Both the position numbers and the translations under genes were made by a program. This document shows positions 42,825 to 52,322 of a stretch of 64,000 nucleotides of DNA, one piece after another. The notes beneath the pieces were generated by a model. The model saw nothing but the letters and a program-made list of their open reading frames with translations. It had not been told where the DNA came from and made no database searches. Within the stretch, counting starts at the first letter, position 1; the number at the start of each line of letters is the position of its first letter. Source of the DNA: Chitinophaga costaii. Its GTDB lineage: Bacteria > Bacteroidota > Bacteroidia > Chitinophagales > Chitinophagaceae. Where the stretch lies: positions 1-64,000 of the forward strand of contig NZ_FMAR01000016.1 in assembly GCF_900094705.1 (NCBI RefSeq), read 5' to 3'.

Positions 42825-44024
42825 GTGTTCCATCGTCATACGTCCTTTTTAAAAGCCGTTTTTTTCCACAGCATCACCGCTTATGGTGGCCCACAAGGTC
42901 ACTTAGCGATGATGATGAAAACATTTGTACAGCAACGTAAGGATGTTACCCCCGAAGAGTTGATGGAATACAATGCTTTTTGCCAGTTACTGCCGGGTGC
43001 TTCCTCCAGCCAGACGCTCACCCTCATTGGTTATAAGCGTGGAGGGGTTCCACTGGCTGTTATTACCTTGCTGATCTGGATTACGCCTGCCTGTGTGATG
43101 ATGGGGGCTTTAAGTTTTCTGCTGCAATATTTCGACAAGCGGGCGCTTTCCATCGATATTTTTAAGTACGTACAGCCTATGGCGGTGGGCTTCCTGGCTT
43201 ATGGCAGCGTACGGGCTTACCGCATCAGCATTGGCAGCCTAGCCACTTTGATGATCATGGCCATAAGTATGCTGATCATGTTTTTCCTGCGCTCGCCCTG
43301 GACTTTCCCTTGTCTGATCCTGCTGGGTGGGCTGATCTCCAATTTCAGTAATAAGCGTATCCCTGACTTCGACGAAAGGCCAAAGAAAATACAATGGACT
43401 AACATCTGGTTGTTTGTACTACTATTTGTCTTGGCGGGGGTGATGTCTGAATATGCGCGCACGCATGAATGGCTTACCCGTAGGCCTTTTAATCTATTTG
43501 AAAACTTTTACCGCTTTGGCAGCCTGGTATTTGGAGGCGGCGACGTATTAATTGCCATGATGTTGGAACAATATGTATCCCGGGGCAAAACACAGTTCCT
43601 CAATGCTGAGGAATTGCTTACGGGCGCAGGCATCATGCGGGCATTGCCAGGTCCCACTTTTTCAATTTCCGCTTATGTGGGCGGCATGGTGATGCGCAGC
43701 ATGGGGCCGGGCTTCCAGCTGCTGGGTTGCATGTTGGCACCTATAGCTATCTTTTTACCCAGCTTGCTGCTGGTACTTTTCTTTTTCCCTATCTGGCAGA
43801 ATTTAAAGAAACATGTGATCATCTACCGCGCCTTGGAGGGGATCAATGCGGTAGTGGTAGGCGTGATGTGGGCAGCCACCTTAATTCTGCTGCTAGCCAT
43901 TGCCAAACCCATGCTATGGTACAATCTTATCATACCAGCCTGTGTATTGCTGTTACTTAGCTTCACCAAAATACCGGGTCCTGTAATTGTACTGGCATGC
44001 CTGATCATGGGATGGCTATTGTAA
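42825..44024 (+). CDS. chrA: Chromate transporter, long-chain CHR family
   Basis: 399 residues with two homologous membrane halves joined at about 190-205. The first half carries FFHSITAYGGPQGHLAMM and NAFCQLLPGASSSQTLT, and the second carries FGSLVFGGGDVLIAMM with MRALPGPTFSISAYVGG. About ten to twelve helices. Such proteins export chromate in exchange for protons, though physiological roles with sulfate-like ions are possible. It begins with GTG, directly after an in-frame stop, and has no chrB neighbour. Confidence 0.9.
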   Translation: MFHRHTSFLKAVFFHSITAYGGPQGHLAMMMKTFVQQRKDVTPEELMEYNAFCQLLPGASSSQTLTLIGYKRGGVPLAVITLLIWITPACVMMGALSFLLQYFDKRALSIDIFKYVQPMAVGFLAYGSVRAYRISIGSLATLMIMAISMLIMFFLRSPWTFPCLILLGGLISNFSNKRIPDFDERPKKIQWTNIWLFVLLFVLAGVMSEYARTHEWLTRRPFNLFENFYRFGSLVFGGGDVLIAMMLEQYVSRGKTQFLNAEELLTGAGIMRALPGPTFSISAYVGGMVMRSMGPGFQLLGCMLAPIAIFLPSLLLVLFFFPIWQNLKKHVIIYRALEGINAVVVGVMWAATLILLLAIAKPMLWYNLIIPACVLLLLSFTKIPGPVIVLACLIMGWLL

Positions 44025-44068
44025 CACCGCAGTGTACTAACATTATTTCCCAAACCTATTTAATAATT

Positions 44069-44299
44069 TTAATGAGAGGCAGCGCCTAGTCCGCCAGCCG
44101 GACTGGTATATTGATGTTGTCCCCAACGGCTCCATCCGCTATCCTGGCCGGTATGTTTTAAATGTTCTTCCGCCAGATCTGCATCGTATTGTGTAGAATT
44201 CTTTTTACGCAATGACCATATCATCCATGCCACCGCACCACCAGCCAGCACTAGTAATATCATGGAAGAGGCCATTTTTCCCGGAACATATTTTCTCAT
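44069..44299 (-). CDS. Small single-pass membrane protein, function unknown
   Basis: 76 residues: an N-terminal MRKYVPGK segment, one hydrophobic helix (MILLVLAGGAVAWMIWSL), then a soluble tail with WSRWGQHQY and a Gly/Ala end. No family recognised. It lies just downstream of ku on the same strand (41 bases apart), so it may be co-transcribed. A TTG start at 44326 adds nine residues and is less likely. Confidence 0.6.
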   Translation of the reverse strand: MRKYVPGKMASSMILLVLAGGAVAWMIWSLRKKNSTQYDADLAEEHLKHTGQDSGWSRWGQHQYTSPAGGLGAASH

Positions 44300-44340
44300 A
44301 GCATCTGCTTTAAAGAAAGGACGCAAACACTATTCCACAA

Positions 44341-45150
44341 CTAGGAAGCGCGCTTGCGGGTAGTAGTTGCGCCCCTAGATGTGTTGCGGGCGCTGCCAAT
44401 GCTGGCCTTCAACTGGCTCAGCAAATCGTTGCTGCTGGTGTGAACGATCTTTAGTTTTTTCACCACCGGCTTCTTACCGCTGGCCTTGGCTTTCACTATT
44501 TTCAACAGTTCCGCGCGGTATTCATTTTTGTATTGGGCTATATCAAAGGGAGCGCTGTATTGTTTAACTAATGCAATGGCCATATCCAATTCTTTTTTCC
44601 CAATTTTAGTAGCGCCGTCGGGGAGGCTTAATTCATCTGGTTTGCGCACGTCTTCATCAAAGCGTAGTTGCTGCAACAACAAATGATTTTCGCGGGGCCT
44701 TAGTACGGCCAGGTGTTCAGTACTGCGTAATACAAACCGGGCAAGGCCCACCTTCCCAGTTTTCTCCAGCGTCTGCAACAATAATTCGTAGGCTTTGGCC
44801 CCCGATTTTTCCGGCTCTATAAAATAAGGCGTATCATAATAAATATCATCGATATCACCTTGATCTGCGAAAGATTCTATTTCAATCATTTTACTTTTCT
44901 TAGGAGCAGCCTGCTCAAAATCTTCATCTTCCAGGATTACATATTCATCATTATAGAGATACCCTTTCACAATGTTTTCCCAGGGTACTTCCTTTCCTGT
45001 ATTTTCATTAACACGGTGAAATTTTATATGCGCATGATCCCGCTTATCTAGCATGTCAAGGTCCAGTCGACTTTCGGAAACGGCACTGTACAATTTGATG
45101 GGAATGTTCACCAGCCCGAAGCCGATGGTGCCAGACCATATTGCTCTCAT
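44341..45150 (-). CDS. ku: Bacterial Ku protein
   Basis: 269 residues of the Ku core. The diagnostic N-terminus MRAIWSGTIGFGLVNIPIKLYSA fixes the start at 45150; a longer in-frame opening to 45465 gives 105 residues with no family similarity and was rejected. The central beta-barrel includes HRVNENTGKEVPWENIVKGY and PYFIEPEKSG. The short basic C-terminal tail (KLKIVHTSSNDLL...TTRKRAS) probably contacts DNA. Ku forms homodimers that hold broken ends and recruit ligase D. No ligD is in the window; its gene must be elsewhere if repair is to work. Confidence 0.95.
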   Translation of the reverse strand: MRAIWSGTIGFGLVNIPIKLYSAVSESRLDLDMLDKRDHAHIKFHRVNENTGKEVPWENIVKGYLYNDEYVILEDEDFEQAAPKKSKMIEIESFADQGDIDDIYYDTPYFIEPEKSGAKAYELLLQTLEKTGKVGLARFVLRSTEHLAVLRPRENHLLLQQLRFDEDVRKPDELSLPDGATKIGKKELDMAIALVKQYSAPFDIAQYKNEYRAELLKIVKAKASGKKPVVKKLKIVHTSSNDLLSQLKASIGSARNTSRGATTTRKRAS

Positions 45151-45262
45151 AGTTAAAACGTTTAGGTGAATTTTTATTCCAAACAGCATGCCATGGGGTG
45201 GCATAATTGTTGGGTTCATTCTTTTAAAATCATACTTTATGGAAGCATACAAACCAGGTATA

Positions 45263-45592
45263 ATGACCACACTTTCTGCCGTAATGGAAAAGATGCGTAA
45301 AAATGGCTTCGACCATGAATTGAAAATGAGTGACCATGGCAGGATGCAATCTGCAGATACCCAGAAAATATACAACCCGGACGAATTAACCATCATTAAA
45401 ACATACCGTTTTGAAGGCGAGTCCGATCCGTCTGATTCTTCTATTTTGTACCTACTGGAAGACAAGGATGGCGATAAAAGCTATTTATTAGACGCATATG
45501 GGACCTACAGTACCCATGATGAGGCTGGGTTTGATGAGTTTATGCAAAAAATACCTGTGGAAGACCGGGAAGATCAGCTGTTATTTGGTTAA
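45263..45592 (+). CDS. Small Bacteroidota protein often labelled phosphoribosylpyrophosphate synthetase
   Basis: 109 residues (MTTLSAVMEKMRKNGFDHEL...YRFEGESDPSDSSILYLLEDKDG...GTYSTHDEAGFDEFM). I recall this family carrying the name PRPP synthetase in automatic annotation, yet it has none of the PRPP-loop or ribose-5-P motifs and is a third of the right length. The label is therefore probably wrong and the function unknown. Start options are 45239 and 45263; TTG at 45210 and TACTTTAT at 45233-45240, 20 bases apart, favour the later start. Confidence 0.7.
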   Translation: MTTLSAVMEKMRKNGFDHELKMSDHGRMQSADTQKIYNPDELTIIKTYRFEGESDPSDSSILYLLEDKDGDKSYLLDAYGTYSTHDEAGFDEFMQKIPVEDREDQLLFG

Positions 45593-45621
45593 AAGGATTG
45601 CAATCTTCCATCGCCTAATAG

Positions 45622-45641
45622 CGGATATATCATCCGTTTTG
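45622..45641. terminator. Short hairpin between convergent genes
   Basis: CGGAT/ATCCG stem followed by T4 on the plus strand. A weak terminator. Confidence 0.5.
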
Positions 45642-45654
45642 TGCCATATTGAGC

Positions 45655-46755
45655 TTAGTTCGAAATAAGTTTTCGCCTGTTTTTTTTATTTCTTACCAGG
45701 TCTTTCAAAAATTGAAGTAATACTTTCTCATCATTATGAAAAGCTCCCTTATCAGATCTATTACGCTGTAATCTTAGAAATTCCAGGTAAGGATTTAGCA
45801 ATCCCTCTTCATAACTGCTAATCAGTTGGGGATGGATGTAATATTTTTTGCTTACTGCACGGGTATTGCCCAGCTTAGCAGCCACCCCATCTATGATAAA
45901 TAACACATTGCGTTTGCATTCACTGGCAGTATGAAATGGTTCCAGGTCTGCCAGCAAATTGAGAGCATGTAATGTGCCGGCCCAGGTACGGAAGTCTTTG
46001 GCGCTGAAATCCTCCCCGGTATGAGTACGTAGAAATTCATTTATATCACCGCTATCCAGGCAGCGATGTTCTCCATTTTCGCAATAATATTGGAACAAGT
46101 CCTGCCCGGGAATATCCTTCACTCTTCGCAGTAGCCTTGTAAGGGAGGAATGTTTTAACGCAATTTTATGCTGCACCCCTTTTTTACCTTTAAAATTAAA
46201 AAATGCTATACTGCCCTGGAAAGTTACGTGATTATTGTGCAGGGTAGTGAGTCCATGCGATCCATATAATTTTTCATACGCGTTATTACCAACACGAATC
46301 AATGTTTCCTCCATTACACTGATCGCAATAGCAATTACCTTTTCTTTATCCAATTGGTGATGATGCAACGCATGTTTCAACTGTTTGCGAAGCTGCGGTA
46401 GTATTTCACCAAAATGCAGGAGCCGGTGATACTTGGTTTCACTGCGCACCTCGGCCCAACGCATATGATAGCGGTATTGCTTACGGCCTGCAGCGTCTAT
46501 GCCGGTAGCCTGCAAATGACCATTAGCATACGGGCATATCCACACCTGCTTCCAGGCTGGCGGCAGTACCAGCCCACCAATGCGGTGCAAGGTGTTTTCA
46601 TCTTTAATTACAGCTCCGTGTGTGTCCAGATAGCGAATTCCGGAGGCGCGCATCACGCGTGTGAAACCTGGTTGGTTGCCCCGAACATAACGCAATTTTG
46701 CCGTATGTGCCAGGGCCACAGGATCATGATTATCCGTTAGTGACTTCGCCTCCAT
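45655..46755 (-). CDS. DNA topoisomerase IB, poxvirus-type
   Basis: 366 residues: an N-terminal beta domain (LRYVRGNQPGFTRVMRASGIRYLDTHG), the catalytic domain with RVGNNAYEKLYGSHGLTTLHNNHV, and an Arg-containing DFRTWAGTLHA helix. The nucleophile should be Y306 in SKKYYIHP. Type IB enzymes relax supercoils by nicking one strand through a 3'-phosphotyrosine. Bacterial versions are scattered among genomes. It neighbours ku but is not in the same unit. Confidence 0.92.
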   Translation of the reverse strand: MEAKSLTDNHDPVALAHTAKLRYVRGNQPGFTRVMRASGIRYLDTHGAVIKDENTLHRIGGLVLPPAWKQVWICPYANGHLQATGIDAAGRKQYRYHMRWAEVRSETKYHRLLHFGEILPQLRKQLKHALHHHQLDKEKVIAIAISVMEETLIRVGNNAYEKLYGSHGLTTLHNNHVTFQGSIAFFNFKGKKGVQHKIALKHSSLTRLLRRVKDIPGQDLFQYYCENGEHRCLDSGDINEFLRTHTGEDFSAKDFRTWAGTLHALNLLADLEPFHTASECKRNVLFIIDGVAAKLGNTRAVSKKYYIHPQLISSYEEGLLNPYLEFLRLQRNRSDKGAFHNDEKVLLQFLKDLVRNKKNRRKLISN

Positions 46756-46780
46756 TAAAAAATTTTACTTTAAAAGGTGC

Positions 46781-47065
46781 TTAATACCGAATGTTAGGGA
46801 AAGGGAAACGGTCTTTAAGTAACCTCCCTTGTGGATTGTAATCTTGGGTTGGTCCCAACTTTTCATCTGCCAGCGCATTATCTTCGTCATTCGGGCTACT
46901 GGGTGTACGTTTAATATCGTGATCAGGCACTTCATTCGGCAAGCCGGGCTGCATAGGCAATGGCTGCGGAGCTGGTGGCTGGATAGGTGGTTGAATATCG
47001 GGCTGCTGCGGTTGTGGCGTCATTGGTTGTTCCGGATCATGACCGGGTTGTAGGATCGATTCCAT
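46781..47065 (-). CDS. Pro/Gln-rich small protein, unknown
   Basis: 94 residues, low-complexity Pro, Gln and Asp in the N-terminal half and a more normal C-terminus (LADEKLGPTQDYNPQGRLLKDRFPFPNIRY). No signal peptide or membrane helix. It lies 25 bases upstream of the topoisomerase gene on the same strand. It could be a real small protein expressed with it, or a spurious frame. Confidence 0.45.
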   Translation of the reverse strand: MESILQPGHDPEQPMTPQPQQPDIQPPIQPPAPQPLPMQPGLPNEVPDHDIKRTPSSPNDEDNALADEKLGPTQDYNPQGRLLKDRFPFPNIRY

Positions 47066-47348
47066 AAAAATAAATTTAAAACGTGAGCAATATAAAAGAG
47101 CGCATCATGGTAAACGGTGGAACTATTGCTATAGTAAGTTGTCCTTTACAACTTAAAAGACAAAGTTCATTCCACGTAGCACGCATCAGTAGAAGGCCAC
47201 TAACAAGGCTAAAATTGTAGAAAGATATCCACGGAAAAAGCCATTGGTAGCCAAAAATGAAAGTATTCGCAGCAAATTCATCTATCAGAATTCATTTCTG
47301 CCTTTAAATTGGTAATTTGGTAATGCGCTGTTCAAAAAGAATAAAGGA

Positions 47349-48776
47349 ATGCATTCTGCTGTCCATAAAAAAATTAAACTGGGGTTTTATATTGCTTTCA
47401 CCATCATGGTTGGAGCGGCTATTTCTTCTTATTTAATTGCCATTAACTTGACCAACAACGCAATCCGGCTCAATCGCTCTATAGAAATCTCCAAGCGCTT
47501 AGAAGTTATTCATGCCGAATTGAAGGAGGCGCAAGCTGCTATAGCGTGCTTTAGCATTACGCGCGATTCTAATTTCCTGCATCCGAGCTTGCAGGAACGT
47601 ATCACCGGGATTGAAAATCAATATAGGCAATTGCACCATTTAACGGCGAAAGATACCGCGCAGCAGCACCACTTGGACACGTTAAAAGATTTGTTATACA
47701 CCAAATACACACAACTCTTACTAAATACCCGGACAGACACCCTCAAAGGGAAAAGCCAGGTGAATTATCTAATTAATAAAGACAGCGGGCGCATTGAGAG
47801 TAAGATCCGCGATATGGAGTATCGCGAAAATCAGCAGCTAGCTGAAAAATCGGCACTGTTTAATTTTTTCTCTTCCCTGTGGCTACCTGTGATTTTTGTG
47901 ACCTCTCTGCTGGCCATCATTATCTGCGTGTATGCCTTCGTGTTGCTGAATAAAGAATACCGGCTACAACTTCATATCGACGACCGTCTTAAACAATACC
48001 AGCACGAACTCCAGCAACATATCACGCTACTTGCTACCTCTAACCAGGAGTTAGAACAATTTGCCTATGTAGCCTCTCACGACTTGCAAGAGCCCTTACG
48101 CAAAATAGCTACCTTCAGCGACCGGCTGCAGGGGAAATATGGCCCTCTGTTACCTACAGACGGGCTGGAACTATTAGGCCGCATGCACAGCGCCGTGAGC
48201 CGTATGCGGATTTTAATTAATGATCTCCTCGCATTTTCGCGGGCAGGACGCTTGTCGCCAGCGAATTTTTCGCAAGTAGATTTCAACCAAATATTACAAG
48301 AAGTGAAGAGCGACCTGGAACTGGCCATTCAGGAAAAAAATGTAAGCATTCACTGTGACCACCTCCCTACGCTTTCTGGCCAAGCCACGGCCTTGCACCA
48401 GCTCTTCTTTAATTTGCTGAGCAACGCCATTAAATTTGCCGCCCCCAACCGCCCGCTGGCAGTAAACATCACTTGCAAAATAGTGCGGGGTAGGGATTTG
48501 CAAAACTTAATGAAAAACCTCAGTCCGCAGGAAGATTACTACAGCATCAGCGTGGAAGACAACGGGATCGGGTTTGAACAGGAATATGCAGAACGCATTT
48601 TCTTGCTTTTCCAGCGCCTACACGGCGTGAGCGAATATGCCGGCACCGGCATTGGGCTTGCTATTTGCAAGAAGATCGTAGAAGGCCATCAAGGAGCTAT
48701 CCAGGCCTTTGGTACACTGGGAGAAGGCGCACGTTTTGAAATATTATTGCCATTGAAACAATCTGTATATGCTTAA
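47349..48776 (+). CDS. Sensor histidine kinase with CHASE3 domain
   Basis: 475 residues: helix 1 (about 8-33), a periplasmic four-helix CHASE3 sensor (about 35-170), helix 2 (about 177-198), then HisKA (FAYVASHDLQEPLRKIATF, H244) and HATPase_c (LLSNAIKFAAPNRP, EDNGIGFEQEYAERIF, GTGIGLAICKKIVEGHQG). No receiver domain of its own. It lies just upstream of a REC-PAS kinase gene on the same strand, so a phosphorelay is likely. Its cue is unknown. Confidence 0.93.
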   Translation: MHSAVHKKIKLGFYIAFTIMVGAAISSYLIAINLTNNAIRLNRSIEISKRLEVIHAELKEAQAAIACFSITRDSNFLHPSLQERITGIENQYRQLHHLTAKDTAQQHHLDTLKDLLYTKYTQLLLNTRTDTLKGKSQVNYLINKDSGRIESKIRDMEYRENQQLAEKSALFNFFSSLWLPVIFVTSLLAIIICVYAFVLLNKEYRLQLHIDDRLKQYQHELQQHITLLATSNQELEQFAYVASHDLQEPLRKIATFSDRLQGKYGPLLPTDGLELLGRMHSAVSRMRILINDLLAFSRAGRLSPANFSQVDFNQILQEVKSDLELAIQEKNVSIHCDHLPTLSGQATALHQLFFNLLSNAIKFAAPNRPLAVNITCKIVRGRDLQNLMKNLSPQEDYYSISVEDNGIGFEQEYAERIFLLFQRLHGVSEYAGTGIGLAICKKIVEGHQGAIQAFGTLGEGARFEILLPLKQSVYA

Positions 48777-48839
48777 ATAATACCTGCCATAAAAGATTAG
48801 CATCCTTATTGCAATTGCTCAATTACCGAATAATTCCAT

Positions 48840-50282
48840 ATGACAGACAAACCGATCCATATCTTAATGGTAGATGACGACGAGGACGATTTTTTCCTCG
48901 TGAGTGAACTACTTCAGGACATCTCACCCGCACAATACAATATTGAATGGGCCTCCACTTATGCCAAAGGCCTGGAAGAGATTGAACAAAAACGACACGA
49001 TATTTATCTGATCGATTATCGCCTGGGACCATACACCGGGATCGATATCCTGCATCATTTCCAGCAGCTTCATTATAAAGCCCCGGTAATTATGCTAACC
49101 GGCAAAGGCGATTACAACATCGATAAAGAAGCAATGGAGGCGGGTGCCAGCGATTATCTGGTAAAAGGAGAGATTAGTCCGGCCATGCTGGAACGCTCTG
49201 TGCGTTATGCACTGGACGAATTTAATCACCTGCGCACCCTGGAAAGCAGCGAGAAAAAATACTACGGGGTTTTTGAAAAGGCGCACGACCTTATCCTGCT
49301 GGCAGACCGTAACAAGCAAATCATCGATGCCAACCCCGCCGCCCTGCGTGTGCTGGAATACAGCAAAGAAGATTTATTGCAAATGAATCTGCAATCCTTA
49401 TTTCTCCACTCCGACCAGAGCAATTTTTTCATGGCCCACATTGGCGATGAAAGTATAACTGGGCAGGTAGAATATAACTTTAGTACCCGGCTTGGAAAAA
49501 AACTTATTGTGCTGGCTAATGGTGTTATGCTGGATGAGCAGGAGCAAACATTTCTCTGTGTAGCACAAGACATCACCGATAAAAAGCAAAAAGAACTAGA
49601 ACGCTCTCAACAGGAGAAATTTGCCATTACTGGCCGCATTGCCCGCGTCATAGCACATGAGGTTCGCAATCCCCTTACTAATATACTACTGGCCGTCAGC
49701 CAGTTTAAACAGGGAGAATTGCCCACCTACGATGAAAATCTGCTGTATGTGGATATTATTGAGCGCAATTGTACCCGCATTAACCAGCTTATTACGGAAC
49801 TGCTGCACAGCACGCGTATGAGCGAAATGAATATGCAATATTATATTGTCAATGACCTGGTGAAAAAAACCCTGCAACAGGCGGCCGACCGTTTGCAGCT
49901 AAATGAAATTATGGTTCACCAGAACTTCATGCTAAGCGATGCCCTCGTAATGGTTGATGAAGAAAAAATTCTCATTGCATTACTAAATATTGTGATTAAT
50001 GCCATTGAGGCCATGACACCAGGGAAAGGCATTCTTTCCGTGGCCACAGAACTTCACGGTGATAAAGTATACATTACCATCACCGACAACGGCGCCGGCA
50101 TTCCGGAAGCTAACAAGGCCCGTCTTTTTGATCCTTTCTTTACAAATAAACCTAAAGGCACCGGCCTGGGGCTTACCAGCACCCAGAATATCATTATCAA
50201 TCACAAAGGCGCTGTTCATGTAGAAAGCGAAGAAGGTAAGGGTACTACATTCCAGATTTCTTTCCCGGTTCATGACCAATAG
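48840..50282 (+). CDS. Response regulator-PAS-histidine kinase hybrid
   Basis: 480 residues without membrane segments: an N-terminal receiver (1-125, VDDDEDD at 11-17, phosphosite D59 in IYLIDYRLG), a PAS domain (about 135-255), HisKA with RVIAHEVRNPLTNIL (H273), and HATPase_c (LNIVINAIEAM, DNGAGIPEANKARLFDPFF, GTGLGLTSTQNI). Receiver-first kinases act as cytosolic relays, here probably fed by the CHASE3 kinase 63 bases upstream. The likely output is the sigma-54 regulator encoded on the opposite strand just beyond. Confidence 0.93.
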   Translation: MTDKPIHILMVDDDEDDFFLVSELLQDISPAQYNIEWASTYAKGLEEIEQKRHDIYLIDYRLGPYTGIDILHHFQQLHYKAPVIMLTGKGDYNIDKEAMEAGASDYLVKGEISPAMLERSVRYALDEFNHLRTLESSEKKYYGVFEKAHDLILLADRNKQIIDANPAALRVLEYSKEDLLQMNLQSLFLHSDQSNFFMAHIGDESITGQVEYNFSTRLGKKLIVLANGVMLDEQEQTFLCVAQDITDKKQKELERSQQEKFAITGRIARVIAHEVRNPLTNILLAVSQFKQGELPTYDENLLYVDIIERNCTRINQLITELLHSTRMSEMNMQYYIVNDLVKKTLQQAADRLQLNEIMVHQNFMLSDALVMVDEEKILIALLNIVINAIEAMTPGKGILSVATELHGDKVYITITDNGAGIPEANKARLFDPFFTNKPKGTGLGLTSTQNIIINHKGAVHVESEEGKGTTFQISFPVHDQ

Positions 50283-50292
50283 CCTACTTACA

Positions 50293-50332
50293 ATACATCC
50301 CCTGTTACCAACAGTAGCAACAGGGGATGTAT
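50293..50332. terminator. Bidirectional terminator between the two signalling units
   Basis: A 14-base stem ATACATCCCCTGTT/AACAGGGGATGTAT with a 12-base loop; no long T-run. Confidence 0.75.
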
Positions 50333-50350
50333 CAGTATACAAGTAAATGC

Positions 50351-51841
50351 TTAGTAGTTGATGTTAAGCAAACGGAGTTTGTTATACAACGTTTTACGGT
50401 CAATATTGAGCAGTTGGGCCGCCTTGGTTTTGTTGTATTTCACTTCTTTAAGTACATTAATAATCTTATTATACTCTGCCTGAAGTGCTACCGTTTTTAA
50501 GTCGTTATCCTTAGCCATCTGCACCAATTCTTCTACCTGGTCTTCTACAAAATGTTGGGTGAAAGACTCTTTCATTTCCAAAGGCAGGGTACTCATGGTA
50601 ATTTCTTCGCCCTGTGGAGTGAGCAGGCAGGCGCGACGAATCACGTTCTTTAATTCACGGATATTGCCAGGCCAATTGTATTTCTTAAAACATTCCCATA
50701 CTTCTGGTGAAATATGGCCTGTTTGTTTTTGCAATTCTTTTTCCACCTGGCGCACAAATGCGGTTACAAACAATTGTATATCCTCATAACGTTCGCGCAA
50801 TGGCGGAATGTAAATCGTAAACTCATTGAACCGGTGAAACAAATCTTCCCTGAAACGTCCTTTCTGTACAGATTCTGACAGTTTTTCGTTCGACGCTACG
50901 ATGATGCGCACATCAATAGGAATTTCTTTCATACTGCCTACACGACGAATTTGTTTTTCCTGTACAACGCGCAATAGTGCCACCTGTATTTCATAGGAAA
51001 GATTTGCAATTTCATCCAAGAATAAAGTGCCGCCCTGAGCTTGTTCAAACGCACCTATCTTGGTGTTAATAGCACCCGTGAAAGATCCTTTCTCATGGCC
51101 AAAAAGCTCGCTGGCAGCCAGCTCTTTGGATAGGCTCCCGCAATCCAGCGCCACAAAAGGCTGCCCCCTGCGTTTGCTATGCTGATGAATAAGTTGCGCC
51201 ACAGATTCCTTACCAGTACCTGTCTCACCAAAGATAATAACACTGTAATCAGTTGGTGCCACTAGATTTATTTGGCGATACAATTCTTTGGCAGAACTAC
51301 TGTCTCCATAAACATACTTTTCATCACGACGGTGGTCCAGCGCTTCTGAAGCCGGCTCCTTGACATCAGTCCCGGAATGCCCAGTAACGGATGCAGCTGC
51401 TGCCGCTGGAGCATTTGTTTTCAATGGTACACTACCTGGTAGCGGGGGAAGGTTGTTACCATACTGCTCTTTCACTGATTCCTGATGAACAAATGCTTTA
51501 TGAATAAGATTGAGTATCTCATCCGGATATAAAGGTTTAGAAATGTAATCGTAAGCGCCGTTTTTCACCATTTCCACCGCCACGCGTACATCCGTATATC
51601 CTGTAATAATAATCACAATTGTTTGCGGACTCAATACGCGGATATCCTGCAATAATTGCGCGCCATCGGTGTCCTTTAGCCGGTAGTCGCACAGTGCCAG
51701 ATCATACGTTTTTTCTTTCATCATTTTCAGTGCAGTAGCACCAGACATAGTAGTATCCACCCTAAACCCATGCTTGCTTAAAAATTTGCTGAGTAAAGTG
51801 CAGATGTTTATTTCATCATCAATGATAAGAATGTTCTTCAT
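50351..51841 (-). CDS. NtrC-family sigma-54-dependent response regulator
   Basis: 496 residues: receiver (1-120, IIDDE at 6-10, D52), a linker rich in Ala/Pro, AAA+ domain with Walker A GETGTGKE (205-212), the sigma-54 contact loop as GSFTGA (252-257) where the usual form is GAFTGA, LDEIANLS and the Arg-finger region, then a C-terminal Fis-type helix-turn-helix (NKTKAAQLLNIDRKTLYNKLRLL). It should activate sigma-54 promoters on phosphorylation. It follows the single-domain REC gene by 55 bases. A sigma-54 promoter could not be found nearby by eye. Confidence 0.95.
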   Translation of the reverse strand: MKNILIIDDEINICTLLSKFLSKHGFRVDTTMSGATALKMMKEKTYDLALCDYRLKDTDGAQLLQDIRVLSPQTIVIIITGYTDVRVAVEMVKNGAYDYISKPLYPDEILNLIHKAFVHQESVKEQYGNNLPPLPGSVPLKTNAPAAAAASVTGHSGTDVKEPASEALDHRRDEKYVYGDSSSAKELYRQINLVAPTDYSVIIFGETGTGKESVAQLIHQHSKRRGQPFVALDCGSLSKELAASELFGHEKGSFTGAINTKIGAFEQAQGGTLFLDEIANLSYEIQVALLRVVQEKQIRRVGSMKEIPIDVRIIVASNEKLSESVQKGRFREDLFHRFNEFTIYIPPLRERYEDIQLFVTAFVRQVEKELQKQTGHISPEVWECFKKYNWPGNIRELKNVIRRACLLTPQGEEITMSTLPLEMKESFTQHFVEDQVEELVQMAKDNDLKTVALQAEYNKIINVLKEVKYNKTKAAQLLNIDRKTLYNKLRLLNINY

Positions 51842-51896
51842 AATTTACATAATTGGCGATGGCCATTAAATGAACGAATATATACTTTGGAGTTAA

Positions 51897-52322
51897 TTAA
51901 CTTTTAATGTTGTTGATCAATTCATCCAGGTTCTTTACACTGAATGGTTTAGCAAGGAAATAAGAAGCACCTGTGGCTAGTGCCTGTTGCCTTTCTGGAC
52001 CGGTATCATATGCGCTAATGGTAATGACCGGTAGGTTGGGACATTGTTTTTTAATACCGGGAAGTGCATCTAATCCTGAACCATCCGGTAAGTTAATATC
52101 CAGGAATAATATATCTGGCTTTTGATCTTTCAAGCATTTCAATCCTTCCGACAAACTGTTTACATATCTCACCTGGTAACCATGTCTTACTAAGCTCAAT
52201 TGCAAAAGCCGACAAATATCTTGTTCATCATCGATGATCAAGATAGACTCACTCTTTTCGCTATGATTAGTTAAGGCTGAGATATAGTGGTGGTCTTGCC
52301 TCGGTATTTTTTGATGCAACAT
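51897..52322 (-). CDS. Single-domain response regulator (REC only)
   Basis: 141 residues: about 25 leading residues, then a complete receiver with D31/D32, phosphosite D75 in LFLDINLPDG, the Ser of TISAYD and Lys of FLAKPFS. There is no output domain, so it may pass phosphate on or bind partners, as in phosphorelays. Its 5' end overlaps the 3' end of the glycosyltransferase gene by 56 bases in another frame, a strong coupling signal. The start at 52322 is the only ATG with room. Confidence 0.88.
   Translation of the reverse strand: MLHQKIPRQDHHYISALTNHSEKSESILIIDDEQDICRLLQLSLVRHGYQVRYVNSLSEGLKCLKDQKPDILFLDINLPDGSGLDALPGIKKQCPNLPVITISAYDTGPERQQALATGASYFLAKPFSVKNLDELINNIKS

Noticed and set aside
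45151..45465. 105-residue extension of Ku
   Set aside because: The universal Ku N-terminus begins at 45150, and the extension overlaps the neighbouring divergent gene.
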